Shown one piece after another: positions 11,667 to 22,308 of a stretch of DNA of 64,000 nucleotides; positions within the stretch are counted from its first letter, which is position 1; every line of letters begins with the position of its first letter. Location: contig SMMW01000009.1 in NCBI GenBank assembly GCA_004794655.1, positions 394,501 to 458,500 of the forward strand, read 5' to 3'. Below the pieces are notes generated by a model, which was not told the origin of the DNA, made no database searches, and was given only the letters and a program-made list of their open reading frames with translations. The position numbers were made by a program, and so were the translations under genes. Source of the stretch: Marisa cornuarietis (taxonomy: Eukaryota; Mollusca; Gastropoda; Architaenioglossa; Ampullariidae).

Positions 11667-13399
11667 AACAACAAAACACAAGTACGCATGCACGTACAAC
11701 CCGTCTGTTATGCTATTCTTCCGTTTTCGAATCGAGTCTCCGTAAGCCGATCATTAAAACACACAAAGAGAAATCGGTTATCACAAATTTAGTGGTCTGT
11801 CGAGCCAGTTCCTTCAACCTTGCCGCCAAAGGTGTCCTTGAGTGGAGTGAAGACGGTGCGATGAGACTAGACGTCTGATTGGTCCGTTTCGAGGCGCCAC
11901 GTGCAAAGCGAGTGAACCGAGAGCCGATTACACGTTCAGGACCGACATTTTTTTGTTATGGCTCCAGCTGTTGAGGGGGAGTTTTTTTTTTTAATGTAGA
12001 GAGTGGGAATACGATTGCTGAAGAGGAGAATCGCCTGATATCTGCTGCAGCAAAATTTCGGTCACACGGCTCAAAACATCTAGTTTGGGTTTCCTTTTTT
12101 TTTTGGGGGGGGGGGTCTGTATTGTTTTAACTAGTTAGTTCTCCATTCTTGCAGACATTCTGAGAGCCCGACACCTGCTCTTTAGCTGGACACTTCGGTC
12201 GGCGATGTTTGCACCTGAGTGCCTGACGTCATCAGAGATAAACATTGCCCGAGAAAGTTGTTCAGCAGGTCGAGTTCTTTTTGAAGTGACAGCATAGTAA
12301 ACAGTTAGTAAGGACCGTTGCTCCTTTATTACCGCCCTTTAGATTTTATATGACACCTCACTCATACTCCCTCCTTCTCCTCCTCCTCTTCCTCATTATT
12401 ATTATTATTATTATTATTTACTCCATGCTCTGGACGTGCTGATAACAAATCAAGTAACAATGTACCTGACAACTTAGATCATCCGAACATGTTTCCACAG
12501 AAATCCACCCTCCCATATTGCACAAAAATAAAGCAAAATAAAATAAAATCATAGAAGTATGGCAAGTGGTAGTTTCGACCTGGTTATCAGAATGTGCGTC
12601 TCTGCTGTTCTTTAGCCTGTTATAATCTAACCATTTACTAGGCTTAACTATAACAACTCTCCCTTCCACAATCTATAAGCAGCCACAGGACATTTTATTT
12701 CTGGCGGAATAGTGATCCTGAAAATGAAGATCGATTTGGTTCGGGTTTTTTTTTAAACTGTCGCGTGTAGCCTGTACTGCCATGTTGTTTTTGTTCTTTA
12801 CAAATGACCGCTCTTGCCCGTAATAAAATGGATCCTGCAAAATTACAGACCTCTATTTTCTGACAACCGCATCGACTGATGTTAATAAGTGTAGCTGCAG
12901 CTGCAGACACTCGCACAGACGTGAAAACACACACACACATCTACACCGTGCTCACTAATCTGTTGACAAGAATGTGAGGGATGTGAGGGGGCGAGAACAC
13001 ACGGGCTGTGCGCGTAATCATATCAGAGGGAGGTTTTTCCCAAGGCAGACTAAGTTATCACAGGTTTGCGCAGTCTCGGGTATTTCGCGCAAGCATGGGT
13101 TGTTTCGCCACATGCTTTGGTTGACACACTTGGTCTCGGGTTACACAGCCAGTTACAGAAGCTCAGCTTTCATTGCGGACAGTAAGTCACTATGACGTAG
13201 TTATACAGCCTCCCAGAGAGTCATCCCCACGACTTTGCCCTCGTTTTCCTTACCAACAGTTACTAGTAACATCAAAACGTAAGAGTGGTTCACTCAGCAA
13301 AACCCGAGAGTTGTTGTCGTGTTGAAATATTATACCACCCTCGTCGGATGTTGTACACCCGCCATCCACTTGACCCATCGCTGAAGAACTTTCGTGCAA
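9403..13399. other. Non-coding stretch
   Basis: No gene recognised across about 4 kb. Landmarks are a CG/CA run near 9427-9440, a CT/CA run at 11631-11668, an E-box CACGTG near 11899 beside a reverse CCAAT (ATTGG), a palindromic TGACGTCA at 12224-12231 and an ATT run near 12398-12418. These motifs are too isolated to call a promoter. Confidence 0.5.
11631..11668. repeat. (CT)n(CA)n microsatellite
   Basis: A CT run passes directly into a CA run. Three overlapping plus-strand frames that cross it are repeat artefacts. Confidence 0.9.
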
Positions 13400-13400
13400 A

Positions 13401-13446
<46 letters not shown>

Positions 13447-13448
13447 TG
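13400..13448. repeat. (TG)n(AG)n microsatellite
   Basis: A TG run is followed immediately by an AG run and a short TG tail. No protein is implied. Confidence 0.95.
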
Positions 13449-13761
13449 TGTGTGGAAGAATGTTGAAAGACGTAAGCAATAAAATGGAAATTGCAAACAG
13501 GTGCTCACCTGATTCTGTTAACTGCCATCATCCCAGTGTTTCAAAATGCAAACTCAAACATTTTAGACAAATGGCAGATCTTTACTTTTCGCGTCTGTTT
13601 CACAAAATCAAGAAAAAGTCATAAATTTGGCGCACAATAAAATCTTTTAGTCAAATCCTCGCCAGAGATCGGTTAAATTAAATTCTTATCTTACCCCACG
13701 CATTAAAGTTTCCCTAGATATTTGACAGAAACTAGCCTGGCAAACTTTGTTAAGTAAAGAT

Positions 13762-13775
13762 GGATGATGATGATT

Positions 13776-13829
<54 letters not shown>

Positions 13830-13871
13830 TCCATTTATAATGCGCAGGTATCCATTCAGAAGAATGCTCAT
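13762..13871 (+). repeat. (GAT)n with GCGC hairpin module
   Basis: A GAT array, then CATTTATAATGCGCAGGTAT, CCATTCAGAAGAATGCTC and a degenerate end. The same sequence follows a GAT array at 30839-30967 and, inverted, precedes a TCA array at 51121-51186. The shared unique part means this is a dispersed repeat with an attached microsatellite, not an isolated microsatellite. Confidence 0.75.
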
Positions 13872-14470
13872 GGTGTTCAGCTCAAACAAGAGATTGTACT
13901 TGTAACGAGGGTCAGATAGGTGTGAATTTCGTCTTCAGTCTGTGTACAGTCTCCAAATGAAAAAAAAAAAGAGTACAGAAACCTTATGCCAAGAGTTCAA
14001 CAGATTTTTCAGTTAGACGCCGAGGGAATCGAATTTGCAATGTTATATATCGTTAGTCTTACATGACAGTTGACTGCCACTTTTCTCCCGTCGCACAAAA
14101 TACCATCCTGTACTTTTATAACTGTTTTACCTTCTTGTTCACGTGATATAAAGGTATACATTAAAGGTTAAAGTGATTTAAAAATTGCGACACAAGGCAC
14201 GTGTATCTTTGTTGTAGAACGGGTCCAGAATGTGAACTGTAACTACTTGCACTGCCTTTGGCTCGCAGACAACGACAAACAGAACGTGTGTTGCATTTTG
14301 GCATCGCGAGACTTGCTGCGCAGTTGAAGGGATCGATGATCGATCTTTCGCTGTGACGGTATGCACGCGCAGACCACAGGCCGAGCTAAAAATAGCTGAT
14401 GCCGTGCTAAATGTCAGTGTGTAGAATCAAGAGGTCAGCGGTTATTTAACGAGCCACCAACGCGCATGCA

Positions 14471-14507
<37 letters not shown>
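14471..14507. repeat. (AGTT)n microsatellite
   Basis: Nine consecutive AGTT units, perfect in register. It lies between unremarkable sequences. Confidence 0.95.
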
Positions 14508-14743
14508 TACACTTGATGCCACGCCGACATCCCCGCCCTCATAAGCACATCTGTGCACACCGTGACCCACGAACATGCACGTGCACACTGTGACAAATGG
14601 TGTTACGGTTTATTGTGTGGGGTTGTGCACGCAACGGCTGACCGTGCAGAATAAATGATGGGGTCAGCTTGTCAGCCTGGAAATTGCTACAGAGGAAGAA
14701 AGGGAAAGATTTTAATGTATGTTTTTTTTATCGCACAAAGCAC

Positions 14744-14744
<1 letters not shown>

Positions 14745-14808
<64 letters not shown>

Positions 14809-14858
14809 GGGGTGGTGGGGGTGGTGGTGATGATGTTGACGACGACGACGACGACGAT
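14745..14858. repeat. (GAT)n-(GGT)n-(GAC)n compound microsatellite
   Basis: A GAT array passes into GGGGGTGGT repeats and then GAC triplets. It reads as poly-Asp or poly-Met depending on frame. Unlike the copies at 13.8 and 30.8 kb, no GCGC module follows. Confidence 0.9.
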
Positions 14859-15729
14859 TATGTTGTTCAGTCATTTTCACCACTTTAAACGAGACTATCT
14901 GCTGTCAACAAGAGAATTTTTTTCTCTTGAGGCGGTAACACGCACTCAGGACAACTCGCATAATATATCACTGTACAACACAAAAATCTAAACAATAAAA
15001 GCACACTTCTGTGGAGTAAAAGGCCAATGAATAACAAAGTCGTGCTGTCAGCCAGACATTTTTTTCGCAGTTCACTGATGTTACACATCCCTTAACATTA
15101 TTTATCAATTTCCTTCCGAAAAGCTCAATCGCTGTTAGTAATTTTCTAAATGATATCCTTCGACGTCTCTGTAAAAATGAGAAAAATTGTCCAGTGTTTC
15201 CCTTTCTTCTTTTTAGAGTTAAGTCTTCGACATTCACCTCGCAGAGTCTTGAAGGCGATGGACATATCCGGGTGTAGAAGGAAAATTGGTGCCAATGGTT
15301 ACCTCAAGCATCTTTCTGAACGTAGTTATTATTTTAGATGAAGCTGTTCCCTCTGGCGTTCAAGCAGTAGGCAAGAATGTTCCAATGGTCTAGATTTATT
15401 GTCGCATCAAATATCTTTGTCAACAGACTATTTTGACAGATCCGTGTCCTTGGAGATAAAAGTGCGCTCGTTTCTTGGTACACTTATAATTCAGTCAAGG
15501 ACTTCTGCAACTACACCCTTCACCCGAGCAACAAAAAAAATGGTAACCTTGAAGAGGATGAGCTCGCGTGGTATGACAGCGTCTGTCCGAGATCCCCCAC
15601 ACTGCGGGGGTTCTTTCCATCTGTACAACAATCATCAGGATAGGTTGTTAGCTCGACAAAGTGCCTCGTAGCGGCAACAAAAGAGAACCTGTCCGAGCTC
15701 ATTAGTGGGCATTGCGTTAATTTAATAGG

Positions 15730-15833
15730 TACTGAACAGAGGTCAAAGCTAACCTGTAGGCACACATGAACAGCTAGGGAATGTAGTTAAGTAACAGACA
15801 TACCTATGGGTTAGCTTTGACCTCTGTTCAGTA
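15730..15833. repeat. Long inverted repeat, 25-bp perfect arms
   Basis: The 25 bases at 15730-15754 are the exact reverse complement of 15809-15833, with a 54-base spacer. Pairing continues a few bases inward with mismatches (TGTAGG against CCTATG). Each arm contains the AGGTCA/TGACCT hexamer. The unit could be a small foldback element, a remnant of inverted duplication, or a transcribed hairpin. No matching second copy was noticed in the window. Confidence 0.85.
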
Positions 15834-18365
15834 ACTACCCCTAGAAAACCCTCTTCAACCTTAGCAGTAGATCGGGTGTTTCAGTCGACCTCCGGGATCA
15901 AGATGTTACAGGATCTGGCAACGATTGCAGTTCGTGGTTACCTCTAAGGTAAAGCTAGCTTTGGGTCATAACTTCGGTCCTTGGAGAGAGAGCTATGTAC
16001 ACAGACATGTTAGACACATAGAGCTAGGTGCACTGCCTCGTTGGGGTGTGGTGTATGTGATGTAGGGAGAGCATGTGTGGGCGTATTTTGTGTGTGTGTG
16101 CGTGTGTGCGCTCGTGCGTGTGTGAAATCCTCCGTAATTGAGCGGTCATGTGAAGTGAAACCTAATGTCCTCCGCATCGTGCACGTATGCATGGAAGAAT
16201 ATCAAGACTACAACATCAACAACACAAACAATGACAGATGCAGATATTGCGGATGCAATACCCGTTTTGTCAACTGGCATGCTGACTGCATAATGAATCA
16301 GTATAATGCTGACTGGAGAACACAGACAAGTAAACAAGAAAATGGAAACATCTCAGCAGCTTCAGATAGCCATCATGGGAGCAATGAGATAGGATTGATA
16401 ACTTGTAGAAGACAGACATGTTGGCACCTCGTAGATCACAAACTTGTAAACAGCCTGTAAGTGCAGACGCAAGACCAAACTGCAGAACTGAAACTCAAAA
16501 CAATCTTGGCATTCATGATGATGATGATTGTCTTGCTCAAAATACTCAAACAGCACTCGAGCGACCCTGTGATCAACAAAACATTCAAGGGAAACAAGTA
16601 GAGCCATCGCTTTCGAGACCAGAGTTGTCTGTCTTCCTGCCATTGATTTTTATTTTTAAATGCCTGTCGAGGGTCCTTCGTGAACGCATGGTGACCTTTC
16701 CATGCGTGACCCGCGCGCCGACTGCCCACCGGCGTCTCCACCACTACCACCCCGTCCGCAGCCACCACCGACTCCTACCGCACCTTAGTTCCCTCCCGTC
16801 TTGGCACGAAGCCAGCGATGGTTTGTTTGCTGCTGTCGGAGGGCGTTGTGGGGGAGTGAGACGAGCTGTTGCATCAGCCGCCCTGCAGTTGGGAGGCGAG
16901 CGGCTGATCGATACGGTGCGACGGCACGCCACGTGCACGCTGTACGACCTGCCTCCTCCCCGCCCACACCCCCTCTCCCGCTCTCCTCCCATCGTCGGCG
17001 CAGACGCCTCCACCATCACCGATGTCCAGAGGACTGCAGATCAGCTGACCGATCCATCACGTGCCCGCCTGATTAATTTTTAAATTGTTTTGCTTTTTTG
17101 TAATTTGTGTTGTTTGGGGTTTATTTTGGACAGGATTCAAAGCCTTTTCTCTCCGTGAGTATCTCTAACCTACACGCGCCTATCTCAGAAGCTAAAGGAT
17201 ACAATTAGAGATAGAATATACACAGAGAGACTGACAAAACCCTTAGTGTATGACCATTATCAGTTGGAGGGATCAAGGACCAGCGCTGAACAACTGTTGG
17301 ACTTACAAAGTTCAAGGATATAGGAACGTGAAAACAGCAGATTTGGCGACCTGAACAGTAGGTGAATGCTTAGAAGGTGTAGAGCAGGTAGTTAACATTG
17401 GGTAGAACAGACAACTTACAAGGTGGAGCTATTTTTGAGTGTGTCCGGGGAGGGGAACATACAACTCCTTTCAGACATCTCTTGAACTTCAATTTTTACG
17501 AGAACATAGCCTGATTCTAATACACCATGACAAAGCTTGGAGACCCCTTGGAAAGAATTACATGCACCATATGGATATATATATATATATACTTGTTTTA
17601 AAATTGTGGAGAATGTTGAGGGCAGTGTACCTGTTCACACCGAGCCCCATGCCCCAAGACAGAAGCCACAACTGAGAGACACACGACGGCTAGGAGCGAA
17701 GTCACAGTTCGACGCAAAGAAAAACTTTTCCGTCTTCCGCAAGTCTTACCTGGAGAAACGGATGCCATGAAGTGTAGACGCCACTGACACAATGACACGA
17801 CAGTAAGGAAACGGTAACATTTTATGATGCACTATATCGCTTGACTCCCGAATGAACAGCAACCCCAAGTTCCAGGGTGGGTCCACCTCAGAAAATCTTC
17901 GCCAGCTGATGCATTCAAGTTGCCCCTAGCGACTAGATCAGGTCAAGGGATTAAACTCAGCCAGATGCACATTCATAAATACATAGATGTCTTGGGAATA
18001 ATTCTGATACAAGTCCGTGTTGCCACGGTCCAGACAAGCAGACTGACGTGCAGGACCACGATAAAAACAAGTGGGGTGGGGGCTGAAGGCGAGGGGTTGA
18101 AGGGGAGAAGCTAAGGGAGACAAGTCTCGTGACAGGTGCGAATGATTCATGGTCACACACCTCAGGCCACTGTGTCGATGATCTATTCCAAGCTCGCTGA
18201 AGGACACGTACTGCTGCTAATTCCGTTTTGTGTGTAAGCCTGGGGCAGAGTTGCACGATTCCCAGAACTCAGTTGATGAGGGGCGGGGGTGTCTTAAGAT
18301 GCTTAGCCAAGGCCAAATTAAAAAAAAAGAATTCGTTGTGTTCCATCCCTTTCGTCTGTTGCACG
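15834..18365. other. Non-coding stretch with weak open frames
   Basis: I recognise no gene. A 221-codon plus-strand frame (16418-17083) is GC-rich and Arg/Pro-rich in its second half and has no domain I can name. The frame ending at 16460 contains a Cys/His cluster (CRYCGC then WHADC), which is not a standard zinc-finger spacing. Either could be an exon, but neither has supporting context. Confidence 0.4.
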
Positions 18366-18440
18366 ATATAATAATAATAATAAAGTTCATTTATATAGCG
18401 TCATATCCATCCTTATGAGGAAGCTGATGGCGCTTTGAAA
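18366..18440 (+). repeat. (AAT)n with TTTATATAGCGT hairpin module
   Basis: An AAT run leads into CATTTATATAGCGTCATATC and closes with TGATGGCGCTTTGAA. Partial self-complementarity (AGCGTCAT with ATGGCGCT) lets it fold. It shares its layout with 6145-6208 and 30396-30465. Confidence 0.6.
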
Positions 18441-19194
18441 ATAATAATCATTATAAAAATAATAACAATGTTAGGTTGAAATTGAAGGTAACAGAAACCG
18501 GCATGAAAGAAAAGGGGATAAATCGTGGAACTGGAAAACAGTAAGGTGCTATCTGATTAACAACCGACTAAACGCAGTACTCCATTACCCAACAAGTCCA
18601 TTAATAAAAATAAGTGCATAAATTATGGCGAAGAGATCATGATGACAGAAGAAAACAGACGACCAGAGTGAGCAATTGTGGGCTGCAGTTAAGATAAACG
18701 CATGTTACTCGGCGCAAAGAAAACATGCTTTCGGGTGGTGAACTGCTTACAGTAAGAACATCTGCCTCTAGGTAGTGAAGTATGTGCAGTAATGGCTGTA
18801 TTGTCTACAGGTTTGTAGATTTAAATATTGTGTTCTGCACGCTGTCTTGTTTGGTAGAAACAAACCTGCTGTTGGCTTTAAACAGAGAACACGAATCTAT
18901 TCAGATTTTGGGTTTTATGCCTTTCAATCTCGGTGTTTGTTTTTGTTAGATGTATTCATAAAGAGTACATTAAAACATACGTTGGAAGGCGCGAAGGATG
19001 AACGCATATACCTTTAGAGGTCTGTTATAACTGTGGGTGTTTCCGAGTCCTTCTTTATCTTCTTTCACATTTTCCACCTATTCGGAGTATTCCTATAATT
19101 TTCATCAGTTCTTTTCTCTCTCTCTCTCTCTATTCTCTATTCCCATCTGCTCCTCCAACATCCCCACCTCCTTTGGCCCTAGGGGTATGATGTC
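18441..19194. other. Non-coding AT-rich stretch
   Basis: No gene or recognisable repeat apart from a CT run near 19115-19131. Confidence 0.5.
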
Positions 19195-19261
19195 ACCAAT
19201 CATGACACAGGACCCAGCTGTCATACACGCATAACGGTCTTCAGATACAGCTGTCATACAT

Positions 19262-19600
19262 GCAGCACCAACTTCAAAGCGGAAGTAGTGGCCATTCAGA
19301 CCGGTGCCACCCACATTGAGAACAGCCCAGACACCTCCAACAACATCGTCTTCTTTACAGATGCACTATCTGTTCTACAGGCCTTACAGACTGCCAGAGA
19401 CAAGGAATTGAACGCCCTGACCACTGCTCTCTCCTCCTTATGCAGAAACCACACAGTCGTCTTACAGTGGATTCCCTCCCACTGCGGTGTATTTGGCAAC
19501 GAAGCCGCAGACACTCTTGCCAAGGAAGGATCCACAAAAGAGCAGCAAGACAAGTCCACCACCTTCAATGAAGTCAAAACCATCATCAAGGCCAATGTCG
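19262..19600 (+). pseudogene. Non-LTR retrotransposon ORF2, RNase H domain (5'-truncated)
   Basis: The plus-strand frame reads through an RNase H-like domain. It shows FKAEVVAI with the catalytic Glu, then FFTDALSVLQAL with the catalytic Asp, then WIPSHCGVFGNEAADTLAKE with the conserved His and last Asp. This order is typical of the RNase H that follows reverse transcriptase in Jockey/I-type non-LTR elements. The reverse transcriptase and endonuclease are absent on the 5' side, as expected of a 5'-truncated insertion. After EVKTIIKAN the sequence stops matching the family, and the C-terminal part resumes only near 21061, so an insertion or rearrangement separates them. The clade assignment is tentative. 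Confidence 0.8.
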
Positions 19601-21060
19601 TGAACCTTGGGGAGAAGGACACGCGAGGATGGTCAGAGGGGTGTAATTTCCGTCGCCTCGGACTAATTACACTCTCAACACCTCTACCAACTCACGTCGA
19701 CATGTACGGTGTACGCAACACTTACACTAAATTGCTAATAGGATGAATGATCCAATCTGACTCCGAGCCCCCAGCGTACGTCCCCAACAACAAACTCAAG
19801 GCAATTTAGTGTATAAAAGAATTATTAATCAACAAGATTTCAACACGTTAATCACAATATATGATTGCCACAAATCACAATCCAAACTCGTTTTCTAGGC
19901 GTCCCGCTACGATCTCCTACGGCTAATCCAGGTATCGTGAGTCACTGACTAATTAGCTTAACTACCACACACAACACACTGCACTCGTCACTTATCTCTC
20001 TACACAAGAATGTCTCTCGCGATGTGGAGGGCCCTCCGATGTCTTGACGTCTGATAATCCGTAGATGTCACTCCACCAGTCGTTGCTGCCTTTTCCACGA
20101 ACACAGAGACTCTGGCACTGCCGCGTGCCACCACGTGACTCGTCCTCAAGGCCGGACTGCGATCAGAGCTTAACCGCGCCTGAGGACCAACGCTTCTCTA
20201 CCAGCTTACCTCTACTGTCTACGACCGACAGCCACTGGTGATACAAATGTTGTGCACTCTGTACCAAGAGTGGGTCTTAACGCACCTCTGGAGTCGGTTG
20301 TGCTGAAGTAGTCACGATTCCCAGACTAACTCTCAGCGGAGACTCTGAACAGCCTTGAACAGATCTCTGCTACAACCTTCTCCCTCGAGATTCCAGTGCG
20401 AAGACCGCGAGTTCTCGCCGGTCTCTATGCTAAATCCTCATCCGTGAGGATCATTCTCTCTCACGATTGGTCAAGCATACATACACTCTTCCTTCCAACC
20501 TTCTGTTGCATAGCTACACCCAATCACTACCTAGCTAGCACATGACAGACAGGTGGTCAGTTCTGACTTTCCAAACATGGACTCTGCTTACTACAACCAA
20601 TAGTGCATCGTCTCTAGTCTAAAACACTACCGCCACCCAAGTCGGGAAACATTCCCCACCCCCAAGACTATCTTACCTGGGTGTCTACCCTTTCTAAAGA
20701 GTGGTCAAGTCGTTAACTTGCCACCCGTCTAACCTGCACTGATGAATGTGCGGTGAACGAGTTCAGTTCAATCAGGAACAGAGGAGGTGCTACTGTCCCC
20801 CGATCAACTCGCATCATTCAATCCCATCCCCCATTCAGCCTGGTTACCTGCGGTAGGTTTATGATCCTGACCAGCTCAGCTTACCTACTGGTCTCTGGCC
20901 AGTCTCTCCCCCTGAGCGAACTAACACCGGCCGTCCCTTTCTTCTGCTGGACAAAAGGATGGGTCGCTGTTCAGCTATCTGATCTACCCTGCGCAGGTCC
21001 GTTTGGACGCCTGTCCACACGACTTGTATGAAAGCAAGAGTGAAGCACCATCACTACAGC
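19600..21060. other. Unidentified 1.4-kb insert inside the non-LTR element
   Basis: This segment sits between the RNase H part and the C-terminal part of one retrotransposon frame, so it is best read as a later insertion. Near its left end are a GTGTAAT...ATTACAC mini-inverted repeat (about 19639-19670) and a 13-bp inverted repeat (19723-19735 with 19801-19813). It lacks a convincing coding frame. I could not find matching terminal repeats at the right end, so its type (MITE, solo LTR or other) is open. Boundaries are approximate. Confidence 0.45.
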
Positions 21061-21436
21061 CCTTATGACTAGTAATCATATGACAGCCAAGCAGCATAAC
21101 AAATGGCTACAGCAGCACCCACGTTTCAACCAGAACGACCCATACTACCTGCTCACAAGGGCCGAACAGGTCATTATTTTCAGACTGAGGACAGGCCACA
21201 ACCGTCTCAATCACCACCTATACACCAAACTCCGGATCGGCCAGACGGACAGATGCCCGTGCCAGACAGACAGCCAGACAACAAAACATCTACTGCAAGA
21301 ATGCCCCATACACGAAGACCTCAGACACCGCATCTGGACTGATGAGACGCCGATATCAAGGAAGCTACACGGCAGTCTGGAGGACCTGCGGCGCACAGCA
21401 TCATTTGTACAAGAGGCAGGCGTATCCATTTGAGTG
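21061..21436 (+). pseudogene. Non-LTR retrotransposon ORF2 C-terminus (zinc-knuckle region)
   Basis: The frame from 21065 reads HPRFNQNDPYYLLTRAEQ, then RLRTGHNRLNHHLYTKLRIG, then CPCQTDSQTTKHLLQECP, and ends in a stop at 21431-21433. This is the usual tail of non-LTR ORF2 proteins: the RLRTGH motif and a Cys-Cys-His-Cys knuckle. It continues the RNase H part upstream in the same orientation. The stop is followed by an ACAACAACAAC-rich stretch, a plausible 3' tail start. The minus-strand element at 25.2 kb ends with a related C-terminus (QECRLLQEL...SFISKAGLQV). Confidence 0.85.
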
Positions 21437-22010
21437 ACCGACAACAACAACAACATACATGCAGCAGCCGTGACACCAGATACAGTTTACAGAATAATCA
21501 CGATACCAGCACAGCTGTCACACAACAACCACGACTTGGGATTCAGCTGTCGTACAACACTCACGACACTTGATACTTTTCTCAAATACAACACTGAGGA
21601 TACCAGACAGCTCTCACAACAACGGACAGTGTAGCTTAATAGCACTGACATTTGTTTGTTTGTTTGTTTGTTTGTGTTTTACGCCATGCCAGCAGCTAGG
21701 GCTATATCATTGCAAACCTTACAGCACTGAGGATACCAGACATAGCTGCCATATCACATCATGACGCCAGACACAGGTGTCATGCAAGAGTCACGACATT
21801 TGGCATTTTTACCAGTAAGTAAGAACGACAAGATAAGTAGACATCTCACGAACCAGAATATAACAAACTTTTTTATCATTTTATTGACATTATTTGGCTC
21901 ATTTCGTACAATACAGAATCGCACAACATTGAGGATATCCGACACAACTACGCAATCCTTGCAGGTGGCCGACATAACTTCAACCTTAGAAAGAAGAAAT
22001 CAGTTCTAAG
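21437..22010 (+). repeat. Degenerate subrepeats downstream of the non-LTR element
   Basis: The motif ACACTGAGGATACCAGACA recurs at about 21589, 21725 and, more diverged, 21929. It is interspersed with CAGCTGTCAYACA and GTCACGAC motifs. Similar ACAGCTGTCATACA units lie just before the RNase H fragment (19215-19262). A SINE remnant interrupts the block (21657-21720). It may be the element's own 3' untranslated repeats, or an older satellite into which the element inserted. Confidence 0.55.
21657..21720 (-). mobile_element. SINE 3' fragment with (CAAA)n tail (family 1)
   Basis: On the minus strand the sequence reads TATAGCCCTAGCTGCTGG, CATGGCGTAAAACAC and a short (AAAC)n tail, the 3' end of the SINE seen at 63.7 kb. 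The simple tail marks the 3' terminus of the insertion. The head is missing. Confidence 0.6.
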
Positions 22011-22183
22011 CAACCGTTACATTGATATCTACAGATACAGTGCCGTCGTCTCTTCTTCTCCCTATCCTCACCCACCCCGCTCCATTCTCTTGTCGTCATG
22101 TGGCGCAGTATTTGCTCATCCCTCGCCAATACGCTCCTCGAACGCTAAACACACAGCAACTCAAACTGCAACAAACGGCGCCG

Positions 22184-22308
22184 TGACGTCATTAGTGGGA
22201 CATATTACGTCAATCAATGAGCAGTGTTCGCCGAGTTTCGTTTCCTGCCTCAACCTGATCGAAGGACGTATTTCAAACTACGCATGCGCCGTGGTCTATA
22301 TACGTCAC
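22184..22308 (+). promoter_or_regulatory. Promoter-like cluster of CRE and NRF1-type motifs
   Basis: Within 125 bases lie a palindromic CRE TGACGTCA (22184-22191), TTACGTCA (22205-22212), an NRF1-like CGCATGCGCC (22281-22290), a TATA-like TCTATATA (22295-22302) and TACGTCAC (22301-22308). The spacing and CpG content resemble a CREB/NRF1-type promoter reading to the right. A donor-like GTGCGT follows near 22391. No downstream coding exon was recognised, so this is a candidate only. Confidence 0.35.

Larger units (their letters stand above)
13872..15729. other. Non-coding stretch with two simple repeats
   Basis: No gene recognised. It contains the TTAG array (14471-14507) and a GAT/GGT/GAC array (14745-14858). 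Both strands carry repeat-driven homopolymer frames only. Confidence 0.5.

Noticed and set aside
14461..14510. AGTT array considered as a telomeric (TTAGG-like) repeat
   Set aside because: The unit is a perfect tetranucleotide (AGTT), not TTAGG or TTAGGG.
16191..16460. Cys/His cluster CRYCGCNTRFVNWHADC in an open frame
   Set aside because: The spacing does not match a known zinc-binding fold, the frame is short and its upstream half is TG-repeat-derived.
16418..17083. 221-codon plus-strand open frame
   Set aside because: No recognisable domain. The second half is GC-rich with Arg/Pro/His bias and overlaps three minus-strand frames of similar length. No splice or transcript context supports it.
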